DNA of 28,996 nucleotides, from assembly GCA_002342035.1 (NCBI GenBank), contig DDPE01000005.1:1-28996 (forward strand), written 5' to 3'. The position numbers and the translations under genes are program-made. The notes beneath the pieces were generated by a model. That model ran no database searches. It worked only from the letters and a program-made list of their open reading frames with translations, and was not told the origin of the DNA. The stretch comes from Asticcacaulis sp. UBA2476 (GTDB lineage Bacteria > Pseudomonadota > Alphaproteobacteria > Caulobacterales > Caulobacteraceae). Shown here piece by piece: positions 1 to 7,411 of this stretch. Within the stretch, counting starts at the first letter, position 1. Every line of letters begins with the position of its first letter.

Positions 1-1484
1 TGCAACTGCCCGAAGGGGCCACGCTGGATCGCACCGAAGCCGTTGCCCGCGAACTGAGCGCCATTGCCATGAAGCAGGAAGGGGTTGCCGATACGCTGGC
101 CTTCCCCGGTCTGTCGATCAACGGCTTTACGCTTGCCTCCAACCAGGCGGTAGTGTTTATGCCGCTGAAATCCTTCCATGACCGCAACTCCAAGGAAACC
201 AGTGCCGGGGCGATTGCCGGAGCGTTGAACCAAAAGTTCCAGTCGATTGCCGGCGGCTATGTGGTCGTCTTCCCGCCCCCGCCTATTCTGGGGCTTGGCA
301 CCACCGGCGGCTTTAAGATGCAGCTTCAAGATCGCGGCGCGTTAGGTTCCGACGTGCTTGATAAGGCCGCCAAGGACTTTGTCGCCAAGGCCTATCAGAC
401 TCCGGAACTGGCCGGTGTGTTCACCAACTATCAGGTCAATGTGCCGCAAATCTATGCCGACATCGACCGCACCAAGGCCCGTCAGTTGGGCGTCAACGTC
501 AATGACGTACTTGAGACCATGCAGATCTATCTGGGGTCACTCTACGTCAACGACTTCAACCGTTTTGGCCGCACCTATTCCGTCCGTCTGCAAGCCGATG
601 CGCCTTACCGGGCCCGCGCCGAAGACATCGGTAAGCTTCAGGTGCGCTCTAATACCGGTGAGATGATCCCGCTGTCGGCCCTGATGAAGATCGACCCGTC
701 GTTCGGGCCGGTGACCGCCAGCCGCTATAACGGCTATCTGACGGCGGATATCAACGGCGGCCCAGCCCCCGGCTTCTCGTCCGGTCAGGCTGAGGCGGCG
801 GCCATGAAGATCGCCGCCGAAGTTCTGCCGCCCGGCATTGAGTATGAATGGACCGACCTGACCTATCAGCAGATCTTGGCCGGGGACTCATCGACCATCA
901 TCTTTGCTCTGGTGATCCTGCTGGTCTTTCTGGTGCTGGCGGCCCAGTACGAAAGTCTTATCCTGCCGCTATCAATCATCCTGATCGTGCCGATGGGTCT
1001 GCTGGCGGCCATGTTCGGGGTTTGGGTATCGGGGGGAGATAACAACATCTTCACCCAGATCGGCCTGTTCGTCCTGATCGGGCTATCGGCCAAGAACGCC
1101 ATTCTGATCGTGGAATTTGCCCGCGAACTGGAACTGGCGGGACGAAAACCGCTCGACGCCGCCATTGAGGCCTCGCGCCTCAGATTGCGGCCGATCCTGA
1201 TGACGTCGATTGCCTTTATCATGGGCGTGCTGCCGCTGGTTACCTCTACCGGTGCCGGTTCGGAAATGCGCCATGCGATGGGGGTTGCGGTGTTCTCAGG
1301 CATGATCGGGGCAACCATCTTTGGCCTGTTCCTGACGCCGGTTTTCTACGTCACCTTACGCGCCTTAAGCGGCAATCGTCCGCTCAAGGCCCACACCCCG
1401 CACACCGATGATGCCGGACATCCGGTCATCGAAGGTACGCCGGTATCATTATCGGCAAATTCAGAGGGAAATCCTCATGCTTAA
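1..1484 (+). CDS. RND efflux transporter inner-membrane permease (HAE1/AcrB family), 5'-truncated
   Basis: This is the C-terminal part of a proton-driven RND multidrug efflux permease; the 5' part lies outside the window and the open frame enters at base 3. What remains is a periplasmic porter region (for example LQDRGALG and YVNDFNRFGRTY, typical of AcrB-like pumps), then the C-terminal membrane half with hydrophobic helices around bases 890-1350. The segments LIGLSAKNAILIVEFA and LRLRPILMTSIAFIMGVLPL are family signatures. The stop TAA at 1482-1484 overlaps the start of the downstream outer-membrane lipoprotein gene, so the two are translationally coupled and very probably form a tripartite pump with an adaptor encoded upstream. 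The substrate cannot be read from the sequence. Family assignment is secure. Confidence 0.95.
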   Translation, partial: QLPEGATLDRTEAVARELSAIAMKQEGVADTLAFPGLSINGFTLASNQAVVFMPLKSFHDRNSKETSAGAIAGALNQKFQSIAGGYVVVFPPPPILGLGTTGGFKMQLQDRGALGSDVLDKAAKDFVAKAYQTPELAGVFTNYQVNVPQIYADIDRTKARQLGVNVNDVLETMQIYLGSLYVNDFNRFGRTYSVRLQADAPYRARAEDIGKLQVRSNTGEMIPLSALMKIDPSFGPVTASRYNGYLTADINGGPAPGFSSGQAEAAAMKIAAEVLPPGIEYEWTDLTYQQILAGDSSTIIFALVILLVFLVLAAQYESLILPLSIILIVPMGLLAAMFGVWVSGGDNNIFTQIGLFVLIGLSAKNAILIVEFARELELAGRKPLDAAIEASRLRLRPILMTSIAFIMGVLPLVTSTGAGSEMRHAMGVAVFSGMIGATIFGLFLTPVFYVTLRALSGNRPLKAHTPHTDDAGHPVIEGTPVSLSANSEGNPHA

Positions 1485-2871
1485 ATCGATTACGACCTTA
1501 TCTCTGGCCGCCCTGCTTCTCGCAGGGTGCGCCACCGAACCCCTCAACTCAGCCGCCCTGACCGCGCCACCGCCCGCCTTTAAGGGCGAAGCGGCCCCGG
1601 CAACGGCCGCCACTCCACCTCTGGCTATGGGTCAGTGGTGGAAGGTGTTTGCAGATCCGACCCTTGACGGCCTGATCGAGCGGTCATTGGCCCGCAACAC
1701 CGATATCCGTATCGCCGCCGCCCGGTTGGAGCAGTCAAAAGCTCTGGTCAAATCGGCCCGTTCCAGCCTGTTCCCGCAGGCTGGTATCGGCTACGGGGCG
1801 TCCCGCGCCACTGAGATCGGCCAGGACCCTAAAGCCTCGACCCTGCATAGTGCTGGCATCGACCTGTCTTACGAAGTCGATATCACCGGTAAGCTGTTCA
1901 GTGCCGCCAGGGCGGCTCGTCTGGATGCGCAGGCGTCCGAAGCTCTGCTTGACGACACGCGGCTTCTGATCACAGGCTCTGTGGCGGAAACCTACTTTGC
2001 CCTGCGCGCCCTTGATGAAGAACGGGCCATTGTGCGCGATACGCTCACGGCCTACCGCACCACCTTAGACGTTACCCAAAGGCGTTTTGAGGCCGGTGAT
2101 GTGGCTGAACTGGATGTGGCGCGCCTTCAGACCGAAGTGTCGTCCAACGAGTCCGAACTGCTGGCCCTTGACCGCCAACGCGCCCAGATCGAAAACGCCC
2201 TGGCCGTCCTGACCGGTGAGGTGGCGACGACCTTTGATGTGGAAACCCAAAGCTGGGCCTCCCAGCCGTGGGCCGGTCATGTGCCGGTGGTGCCTGCCGG
2301 TATCCCGTCCGATGTACTGAAACGCCGCCCGGACGTTCAGGCGGCGGAGCTTTCCATGCAGGCCGCCCAACGCCGTGTCGGTATCGCCAAGGCCGCGTGG
2401 TTCCCATCGCTGACGCTGACCGCCTCCGGCGGTTATGCGTCATCGGACTTAGGCGACCTGTTTGAAGATGCCGGACGCAACTGGTCACTGACCGGTCTGC
2501 TGGCTCAGGCGATCTTTGACGGTGGCCGCCGCAATGCCGGTATTGCTCTGGCCAAGGGTGATCTTGAGATTGCCTTTGCCGGCTATCAGCAGCAGGTTCT
2601 GGTCGCCTTTGCCGATGTCGAGGATCAACTGGCCGCCCGCCAGACCCTTGAGGCACAGGCCCGCACCCAGACCGACGCGTTAAATGCCGCGACCCGCGCA
2701 CTCAACCTGTCGCAGTCGCGGTATCGTAACGGCTATGTGTCGCAGCTTGATCTGCTCGATGCCCAGCGGTCTGAGTTGCGCACCCGGCGGCAAGCCTTGC
2801 AGGTCAAGGCGGCCCAGTACCAGTCCAGTGTGCGTCTGATCCGGGCGCTGGGCGGAGACTGGACGGTATAA
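1477..2871 (+). CDS. Efflux pump outer-membrane lipoprotein (NodT/OprM family)
   Basis: Outer-membrane channel of a tripartite efflux pump, 464 residues. The start at 1477 is preferred because it gives a lipoprotein signal peptide (MLKSITTLSLAALLLAGC, lipobox LLAGC with the lipidated Cys at residue 18) and has a GAGGGAA ribosome site just upstream; an earlier in-frame ATG at 1408 would bury that signal. The body carries two outer-membrane-efflux repeats: WWKVFADPTLDGLIERSLARN near the N terminus, and in the second half the signature RRPDVQAAELSMQAAQRRVGIA followed by FPSLTLTASGGY. It overlaps the RND permease by 8 bases and is followed by a terminator, so it ends the efflux operon. It is the OprM-like partner of that permease; a transporter for a specific drug cannot be named. 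Confidence 0.95.
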   Translation: MLKSITTLSLAALLLAGCATEPLNSAALTAPPPAFKGEAAPATAATPPLAMGQWWKVFADPTLDGLIERSLARNTDIRIAAARLEQSKALVKSARSSLFPQAGIGYGASRATEIGQDPKASTLHSAGIDLSYEVDITGKLFSAARAARLDAQASEALLDDTRLLITGSVAETYFALRALDEERAIVRDTLTAYRTTLDVTQRRFEAGDVAELDVARLQTEVSSNESELLALDRQRAQIENALAVLTGEVATTFDVETQSWASQPWAGHVPVVPAGIPSDVLKRRPDVQAAELSMQAAQRRVGIAKAAWFPSLTLTASGGYASSDLGDLFEDAGRNWSLTGLLAQAIFDGGRRNAGIALAKGDLEIAFAGYQQQVLVAFADVEDQLAARQTLEAQARTQTDALNAATRALNLSQSRYRNGYVSQLDLLDAQRSELRTRRQALQVKAAQYQSSVRLIRALGGDWTV

Positions 2872-2901
2872 ACCGCCTTATCTTTGATGCCACGTCCCTC
2901 A

Positions 2902-2927
2902 ACCCTCCCCTCACCGGGAGGGTTTTT
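2902..2927 (+). terminator. Rho-independent terminator of the efflux operon
   Basis: Perfect 8-bp stem ACCCTCCC / GGGAGGGT with a 6-base loop, running into TTTTT. It lies 30 bases after the stop of the outer-membrane lipoprotein gene. Confidence 0.9.
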
Positions 2928-3055
2928 CGTTGCGTTTTATGCAACACTGAATCAGCATTTGATTATCTTCTGAAACACATGGGTTGGGCGTACATATTCA
3001 CCAACGACCTGAAGTCGCAGGCCGTCTTTACTCAGAGTTGAAAGGAACCTGTGTC

Positions 3056-3469
3056 ATGTCTAAGTTAGAAACCGCTACCCCCGCCGTTGCCCGCGTTCTG
3101 ATCGCGGCCATCTTTATCGTCTCTGGCCTCTCTAAGCTGGCCGCCCCGGAAGGCACGATCGGCTATATCGCCTCGGTCGGACTGCCCCTGCCGGAAGTCG
3201 CCTATATCGGTGCCGTGGCTGTCGAAGTGGTCGGCGGCCTGATTTTCCTGCTCGGCTATCAGACCCGTCTGGTAGCGCTCCTGCTGGCTGGCTTTACCAT
3301 CGCGACCGCCGTGTTTTTCCATAATGCCCTAGGTGATCAAAACCAGTTCATCCACTTCATGAAGAACGTCTCGATCGCCGGTGGCTTCCTCTATGCCGCC
3401 GTATACGGGGGCGGCCTTTACAGCATCGATCATCTGATCGGTCGTGACCGCAAGCCTGTCACCGCATAG
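3056..3469 (+). CDS. DoxX family membrane protein
   Basis: A 137-residue membrane protein of the DoxX family, with four predicted helices. Family features are RVLIAAIFIVSGLSKL in helix 1, followed by a G-Y-hydrophobic segment, AVEVVGGLIFLLGYQTRLVAL in the middle, and the FHNALGDQNQFIHFMKN segment before the last helix, where DoxX proteins often have F/W-D/N-Q-N-Q-F-x-F-x-K-N. The start at 3056 (MSKLET) has an AAAGGAA ribosome site 8 bases upstream; a longer in-frame reading from 2984 has none. The gene stands alone between two terminators. The biochemical role of DoxX proteins is not firmly known; links to redox or oxidative-stress functions have been proposed for other members, which is not evidence for this one. 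Confidence 0.9.
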   Translation: MSKLETATPAVARVLIAAIFIVSGLSKLAAPEGTIGYIASVGLPLPEVAYIGAVAVEVVGGLIFLLGYQTRLVALLLAGFTIATAVFFHNALGDQNQFIHFMKNVSIAGGFLYAAVYGGGLYSIDHLIGRDRKPVTA

Positions 3470-3497
3470 CCCAGCATCTTAAACCCCCTGAACCTTA

Positions 3498-3526
3498 CGC
3501 CTGCCGCACATCCGGCAGGCGTTTTT
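3498..3526 (+). terminator. Rho-independent terminator after doxX-like gene
   Basis: Perfect 9-bp stem CGCCTGCCG / CGGCAGGCG, loop CACATC, then TTTTTGTTTT. It insulates the DoxX gene from the small-gene cluster. Confidence 0.92.
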
Positions 3527-3681
3527 GTTTTGCGATAAATATCGGACAGCCGCCCCTAAGTAACCCGTAAGCGCCGGTGCTTACGAGGCCCTGATTTTCC
3601 GCTCTCGACTCACGCACTGATGCCTTGTGAGGCTGCGCCTATAGTCGGCTTAACGACCTCGCATACCAAGGAGAGCCTGCC

Positions 3682-4212
3682 GTGCTTGATGTTCAAAAAA
3701 CAGAGACGCTCGATACCGCATCCGACCATGAGGTTATGGGATCAATTGTGCCGCAAGCCCCGCAACCGGCTGAAGACACGGTCGCAGCACCCACTACGGA
3801 TTACGCCACCTCGCTTGATGCCGCCCAGTGTCTGGCTAAGGATATCCGCCGCCTGATGGATGGCGTGGAAAACACCGCCCTTAAAGGTGACGTGAAATCG
3901 CGCATCGAGAACCTTAACCGCTGGGCCAAGACCTATTGCGAAGGGCTCAATGCCGCCCGCAAAATCGGCAACCGCGGCCTGAGCGGTCTTTATGAGGCCC
4001 AAAAGGAAATCTCGCTGGCCCTCGAAGAATATCTGCGTCTCGATGACGAAGGCGGCCAGCCGTCGACCGATGATGACGCCCGCAAAACTGATGAGCTTAG
4101 ACACGCCCTTAAGCGGATCAACAGGCTCATCCCCGCTATCGAAAATTCTTTCGGACAGCCCACCGAGCTAAGCCCCGCAACCGGTATTGCCTCGGCCATC
4201 AAGCCGTCCTGA
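3682..4212 (+). CDS. Hypothetical helical protein, first gene of a small-gene cluster
   Basis: A 176-residue protein I do not recognise. It starts with GTG at 3682 behind a good ribosome site (AAGGAGA at 3668-3674). There is no signal peptide or membrane segment, so it is probably cytoplasmic. The first 45 residues are polar and low in complexity. Residues about 45-160 look mostly alpha-helical, with charged amphipathic stretches (AQCLAKDIRRLMDGVENTAL, RKTDELRHALKRINRLIPAI). The coding and amino acid composition are like those of its neighbours, so there is no sign of recent transfer. The next small gene begins 28 bases after its stop behind its own ribosome site, with no terminator between, so they are probably co-transcribed. 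Its place at the head of a cluster of tiny membrane proteins next to a two-component pair suggests an envelope or stress role, but that is inference. Confidence 0.8.
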   Translation: MLDVQKTETLDTASDHEVMGSIVPQAPQPAEDTVAAPTTDYATSLDAAQCLAKDIRRLMDGVENTALKGDVKSRIENLNRWAKTYCEGLNAARKIGNRGLSGLYEAQKEISLALEEYLRLDDEGGQPSTDDDARKTDELRHALKRINRLIPAIENSFGQPTELSPATGIASAIKPS

Positions 4213-4240
4213 GCCCACATAACAAAAAAAGGAGACACCC

Positions 4241-4426
4241 ATGACGGCCTATAATGCGACCCGTTATATACCCCCTGCGCATCCTGTGGTGCAGCCTTAT
4301 GCGGGTGGATATGACGCGGTTGAGGTTCGGCCCGAACCGCTGTTTGAAGACCTTTATGATGTCCATGACGACTTTAACGATATTGCGCTCTATGTGACGC
4401 GCGCGGAGGGTTATCGCGATGAATAA
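4241..4426 (+). CDS. Small hypothetical protein, 61 residues
   Basis: Short soluble protein rich in Tyr, Asp, Pro and Val (MTAYNATRYIPPAHPVVQPY at the N terminus, then an acidic LFEDLYDVHDDFND stretch). It has a strong ribosome site (AAAAAAAGGAGA) 6 bases before the ATG, and its 3' end overlaps the start of the following gene by 8 bases. That overlap and the ribosome site are the main evidence that it is real. I know of no family for it and no motif suggests a function. Confidence 0.72.
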   Translation: MTAYNATRYIPPAHPVVQPYAGGYDAVEVRPEPLFEDLYDVHDDFNDIALYVTRAEGYRDE

Positions 4427-4682
4427 GAATCTGGTTATTGCCTCCCTCATTGGCCTGCTGGTCATCGTGGCCGCCGCCGTATTCATGAACATGCCCGACA
4501 ACCGCACCGCCGGAGAGCGGGTCGGTGATGCGGTCGATACCCTGCCGCAAGGGGTGGATAAGGCCGCTGAACAGCTTGAGGATCGCACCCCGGCTGAGCG
4601 TCTGGGCGACAACATCAAAGAAGGCGCTGAGACCACCGAACAAAAGGCTGAAAATGCCACGGACGGCAATTCCGCAACTTAA
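4419..4682 (+). CDS. Small membrane-anchored protein with a duplicated motif
   Basis: An 87-residue protein with one N-terminal hydrophobic helix (residues about 5-24, LVIASLIGLLVIVAAAVFMN) followed by a hydrophilic, acidic tail. The tail holds an internal repeat: RTAGERVGDAVDTL at about 29-42 and RTPAERLGDNIKEG near 57-70, so it may form paired amphipathic helices. The topology is that of a membrane-anchored periplasmic helical tail, or the reverse orientation. The start overlaps the stop of the preceding 61-residue gene by 8 bases, which argues for translational coupling. Similar short proteins with repeated RTPAE-type motifs occur in alphaproteobacteria as far as I recall, without known function. 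Confidence 0.8.
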   Translation: MNKNLVIASLIGLLVIVAAAVFMNMPDNRTAGERVGDAVDTLPQGVDKAAEQLEDRTPAERLGDNIKEGAETTEQKAENATDGNSAT

Positions 4683-4694
4683 AGAGTAAACATC

Positions 4695-4772
4695 ATGAAA
4701 CCCTTATTCCTTTGGCTATTAGGCATCCCGATCCCGGTTATTATTCTGCTGTTTGTCTTCGGCGTATTTTAA
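4695..4772 (+). CDS. 25-residue single-helix membrane microprotein
   Basis: A very short gene that standard minimum-length cut-offs would miss. It encodes 25 residues starting MKPLFLWLLGIPIPVIILLF and ending VFGVF, almost entirely hydrophobic apart from Lys2, with a central G-I-P-I-P kink. Support: an AAAGAG ribosome site at 4681-4686 about 8 bases before the ATG, a position 12 bases after the stop of the preceding membrane-protein gene, and a strong terminator 60 bases downstream that closes the cluster. The sequence is a coherent transmembrane helix rather than random hydrophobicity. It may be a small regulatory subunit or a stress-membrane peptide; the function is unknown. Confidence 0.65.
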   Translation: MKPLFLWLLGIPIPVIILLFVFGVF

Positions 4773-4831
4773 CCCAGCCATTCAGGTTTGCGATTGCGCT
4801 CAGTCCCCGTCCGCGTCCAAAACCTGATCCG

Positions 4832-4866
4832 AGAGGGAGCAAGTTCACCGCTTGCTCCCTCTTTTT
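4832..4866 (+). terminator. Strong Rho-independent terminator closing the small-gene cluster
   Basis: Perfect 11-bp stem GAGGGAGCAAG / CTTGCTCCCTC (extendable by one A-T pair), 7-base loop, then a TTTTT run. It separates the small-gene cluster from the downstream kinase gene. Confidence 0.93.
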
Positions 4867-4901
4867 CCGCTTAAATCTTATCGCGTGATCACTGTCTTTG
4901 T

Positions 4902-4929
4902 TTGACCTTGGTGGCGTTGTATTGGTAAT
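4902..4929 (+). promoter_or_regulatory. Candidate promoter giving a leaderless kinase mRNA
   Basis: TTGACC at 4902-4907 and GGTAAT at 4924-4929 with a 16-base spacer resemble housekeeping -35 and -10 elements. Transcription would start near 4936, at the ATG of the kinase gene (4938). This agrees with the absence of any ribosome site there. The assignment is by eye only. Confidence 0.4.
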
Positions 4930-4937
4930 GACATCCT

Positions 4938-5741
4938 ATGAAAAGTGATCACACGCCCGCGTCGAAAGTCAGTGAAAATGGCACATCGACGAGCCATGCC
5001 TCCGGTACGGCGTCAATGGACGGGCAGTCTCACGATGAAATCCGTGAGCATCTGCATAGGCAGATGTTGTCGGCGGTGTCCCATGACCTTAAGACGCCCC
5101 TGTCCACCGTCATCGGATCGCTGGAAGTGATCAATCTGATGGGGGCGCGCCTGTCGGAAGATAAGCGCAAAACCCTGATCGGGTCGGCCCTGACCGAAGC
5201 TTACCGGCTGGATAACTTCATCACCAATATTCTGGATATGGCCAAGTTTGAGGCGGAGGCCGTCAGGCCGCGCCCGCAGCCGGTCGGCCTTAATCAGCTC
5301 ATTCAGGACGCTCTGACGCGGCTGGGCCCGCTCAAGGCGCGCGGGCGGATAGAGGTCATTCGCGGAGCTGGCGATGATGGCTTCATCAGCGACCCCATGC
5401 TGTCGGCGCGCGCCATTGGCTTGGTGATAGAAAACGCTTTGAAACATGGCGGCAGCCGTGGCCCGGACGGGGCCGAAGCGCCGATCATCGAGATCAGCCT
5501 GGGCTTTGAAGACGGCCACCCGTGCGTGCGGATCCGCGACCACGGCGCGGGTATACCCGCCGATAAGCAGACCCTGATCTTTGATAAATATACCCGGCTT
5601 TCCAAAGCCGACCAGCAAAATGCGGGCACAGGTCTGGGGCTTACCCTGTGCCGCCACATCATGACGCTGATGGGCGGACAGGTGTCGGCCACCAACCATG
5701 AGGGTGGCGGCGCCGTATTCAAGCTGTGCTGGCCGAAGTAG
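4938..5741 (+). CDS. Soluble sensor histidine kinase with a KdpD-like catalytic core
   Basis: A 267-residue kinase with no membrane segment and no recognisable sensor domain. After a polar 40-residue N terminus comes the dimerisation/phosphoacceptor helix (SAVSHDLKTPLSTVIGSLEV, His49), then a HATPase_c domain with N box GLVIENALKHGG (Asn166), G1 DHGAGI (201-206), F box IFDKYTR and G2 GTGLGL (230-235). The H box and the FDKYTR / GTGLGL / GGAVFKL tail are like those of KdpD, but the large N-terminal KdpD sensor and the four helices are absent. A KdpE-like regulator lies 481 bases downstream on the other strand and is the obvious partner. There is no ribosome site before this ATG; leaderless translation is likely. 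Its stimulus is unknown. Confidence 0.88.
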   Translation: MKSDHTPASKVSENGTSTSHASGTASMDGQSHDEIREHLHRQMLSAVSHDLKTPLSTVIGSLEVINLMGARLSEDKRKTLIGSALTEAYRLDNFITNILDMAKFEAEAVRPRPQPVGLNQLIQDALTRLGPLKARGRIEVIRGAGDDGFISDPMLSARAIGLVIENALKHGGSRGPDGAEAPIIEISLGFEDGHPCVRIRDHGAGIPADKQTLIFDKYTRLSKADQQNAGTGLGLTLCRHIMTLMGGQVSATNHEGGGAVFKLCWPK

Positions 5742-5763
5742 TCTTTCGGTATCACAAACGATA

Positions 5764-5792
5764 AAAAAACCGGCCCTCCCAGGCCGGTTTTT
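5764..5792. terminator. Bidirectional terminator between the kinase and DUF1328 genes
   Basis: Stem ACCGGCC / GGCCGGT with loop CTCCCA, flanked by an A run on the left and TTTTT on the right. It can therefore end transcription of the plus-strand kinase and of the minus-strand DUF1328 gene. Confidence 0.88.
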
Positions 5793-5813
5793 GTCGCTTA
5801 AAATAGTGTAGCT

Positions 5814-5996
5814 TTAGAGCGGTGGGTTGGCGTTGCGCCCGGTCACCAGACGGTAGATCAGGCCCACGACAAACAGCACCACAAAGATAACCGCGATAAA
5901 TTTGGCAATATCGGCAAACGTACCGGCCAGACCACCGAAGCCAAAGAACGCGGCTACGACCGCCAGAATGAAGAACGTGATAATCCAGTTGAGCAT
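5814..5996 (-). CDS. DUF1328 family small membrane protein (YtjA-like)
   Basis: A 60-residue protein starting MLNWIITFFILAVVAAFFGF, followed by GGLAGTFADIAKFIAVIFVVLFVVGLIYRL. This is the classic DUF1328/YtjA pattern of two hydrophobic helices separated by a G-x-A-x-x-x-A-x-I-A-K turn. The length is normal for the family and the start is fixed by a near-perfect AAAGGAGG ribosome site 6 bases upstream. It sits between the convergent two-component genes, and such small membrane proteins are commonly linked to general stress responses, so control by that pair is plausible but not shown. No conserved stress-sigma motif was found upstream by eye. Confidence 0.92.
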   Translation of the reverse strand: MLNWIITFFILAVVAAFFGFGGLAGTFADIAKFIAVIFVVLFVVGLIYRLVTGRNANPPL

Positions 5997-6167
5997 GGTA
6001 TTCCTCCTTTAGCACACCACCCTGATGATCAGGATGGAAGCGCGCAATTCAGTGTAAACGGCTTAACCGTAACGCGTGCGGCGATGCCTCAAGATCCACA
6101 CTAAATTTCCGCCGATAAAGAAACAAAACCTAGTTTCAATCTGAATATAAGTAAGCGGTAAGACATG

Positions 6168-6197
6168 AAAAAACCCCTTGGCACAGGCCAAGGGGTT
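6168..6197 (-). terminator. Rho-independent terminator of the response-regulator gene
   Basis: On the minus strand the stem CCCCTTGGC / GCCAAGGGG with a 4-base loop is followed by TTTTTT (complement of A6 at 6168-6173). It lies about 25 bases past the regulator stop codon. Confidence 0.9.
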
Positions 6198-6222
6198 GTT
6201 AGACATGAGGGTAAAATTTCGC

Positions 6223-6924
6223 TTACATCACCAGATCCATGCGGTAGCCAATACCGGATTCTGAGACGATCGATTTGCCCAGACCGGGCACAGTCTCCAG
6301 CTTTTCACGCACCTGACCGATGTAGACGCGCAAATATTGCGTATCATCAAGGTGGGCCGGGCCCCAGACTTCTTTGAGGATTTGCTTATGGGTCAGCATC
6401 CGACCGCGGTTGACCAGGAAGTAACGCAGCAGGTCATATTCCTTGGGCGTAAAGGCCACGCGCTCATCACTGATGAAGACTTCGTGGCGCACCAGATCCA
6501 TGCGGATCGGACCGTGGGAAATGTCAGGCTCACCGACTTCTTTCACGGCCCACTTACGCAGGTTGGCATTGATGCGCGCCAGCAGCACTTCGGCCGAGAA
6601 CGGCTTGGTGACATAATCGTCCGCGCCCATATTAAGCGCCGGTGCGGCATCGAGATCTTCGGAGCGGGCGGTCAAAACCACGATCGGCACATTCGACCAT
6701 TCGCGAATTTGTGTAATGACATCCTTACCGTCCATATCCGGCAGACCCAGATCGAGCAGGATCAGGTCGGGGCGCACCGAAGCGCTCATCCGCAGGGCCT
6801 GCTTGCCGGTCTCACATTCACAGACCTTGAAATCCGCCACATCCAGAAAGATGTTGAGCATTTTGCGGATTTCTTCCTCATCATCCACGATAAGGATGGT
6901 GTTTTTCTTCTCTAACATGGACAT
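6223..6924 (-). CDS. OmpR-family response regulator, KdpE-like
   Basis: A 233-residue two-domain regulator. The receiver has the acidic pair D14-D15, phosphoacceptor D58 (LILLDLGLPDMDG), T85 and K107 (VTKPFS), all intact. The C-terminal winged-helix DNA-binding domain carries FTPKEYDLLRYFLVNRGRML, VWGP and LRVYIGQVREKLE, ending in IVSESGIGYRM, close to KdpE. Two in-frame starts are possible: ATG at 6924, or the third codon ATG at 6918, which has better spacing from the AGG upstream. It probably acts with the soluble KdpD-like kinase at 4938-5741, transcribed towards it. No kdpFABC genes are in the window, so the regulon is not necessarily potassium uptake. Its 154-base upstream region is AT-rich. 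Confidence 0.93.
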   Translation of the reverse strand: MSMLEKKNTILIVDDEEEIRKMLNIFLDVADFKVCECETGKQALRMSASVRPDLILLDLGLPDMDGKDVITQIREWSNVPIVVLTARSEDLDAAPALNMGADDYVTKPFSAEVLLARINANLRKWAVKEVGEPDISHGPIRMDLVRHEVFISDERVAFTPKEYDLLRYFLVNRGRMLTHKQILKEVWGPAHLDDTQYLRVYIGQVREKLETVPGLGKSIVSESGIGYRMDLVM

Positions 6925-7078
6925 GACCTGTCTTGGTGGGTTGTGAGGCGTGACACGGACAAATTTACCGTTTCTGAACGGAGTTTACGACCGCGTTTAT
7001 GTATTTAGAACTACGCACCCAAAAATAAAATTTAAATGCGTCCATAAGGGTTTACAAAGCGGTTTCCGCTAAAGGCGC

Positions 7079-7411
7079 CTAAAGGCGAACAAAACGCGGG
7101 CCGCTCAGGATAATCGCCGCCCCGATCAGACAAATACCGGCTCCGACGAAATCCGTCATAAGAGGGCGTACACCCTCAATCCGCCACAGCCACATCAGCG
7201 AGGCGGCAATATAGACCCCGCCGTAAGCCGCATATGACCGGCCAGCATTATCGACTTCAATCAGGGTTAGAAGATATGCGAAGGCGGCCAGCGCCGCTAT
7301 GCCGGGGATCAGCCATAGCGGCGACTTGTCCAGCCTGAGCCATGCCCAGAAACTGAAACATCCGGCAATCTCGGCCAGCGCCGCCGCCCCATAGATCAAA
7401 AACGCCTTCAC
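7079..7411 (-). CDS. YnfA/UPF0060 family membrane protein
   Basis: A 110-residue protein with four hydrophobic helices. It has family features: AALAEIAGCFSFWAWLRL at the N terminus, RSYAAYGGVYIAASLMWLW in the third helix, and DFVGAGICLIGAAIIL in the last. The start is GTG, overlapping the stop of the upstream hydrolase gene as GTGA (4-base overlap), so the two are translationally coupled. YnfA proteins belong to the small-multidrug-resistance superfamily and may export quaternary compounds, but that activity is known for only some members. No strong terminator follows; only a 5-bp hairpin is visible. Confidence 0.92.
   Translation of the reverse strand: MKAFLIYGAAALAEIAGCFSFWAWLRLDKSPLWLIPGIAALAAFAYLLTLIEVDNAGRSYAAYGGVYIAASLMWLWRIEGVRPLMTDFVGAGICLIGAAIILSGPRFVRL

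Noticed and set aside
1408..1476. A longer N terminus for the outer-membrane lipoprotein
   Set aside because: It would hide the lipoprotein signal and lies inside the RND permease gene; the ATG at 1477 has the ribosome site.
3624..3643. Heat-shock-like promoter (CTTG ... CCTATA) before the small-gene cluster
   Set aside because: The spacing of about 10 bases is too short for a sigma-32 promoter.
7058..7070. Hairpin AGCGG-TTT-CCGCT after ynfA as a terminator
   Set aside because: Only five base pairs and no proper T run on the minus strand.
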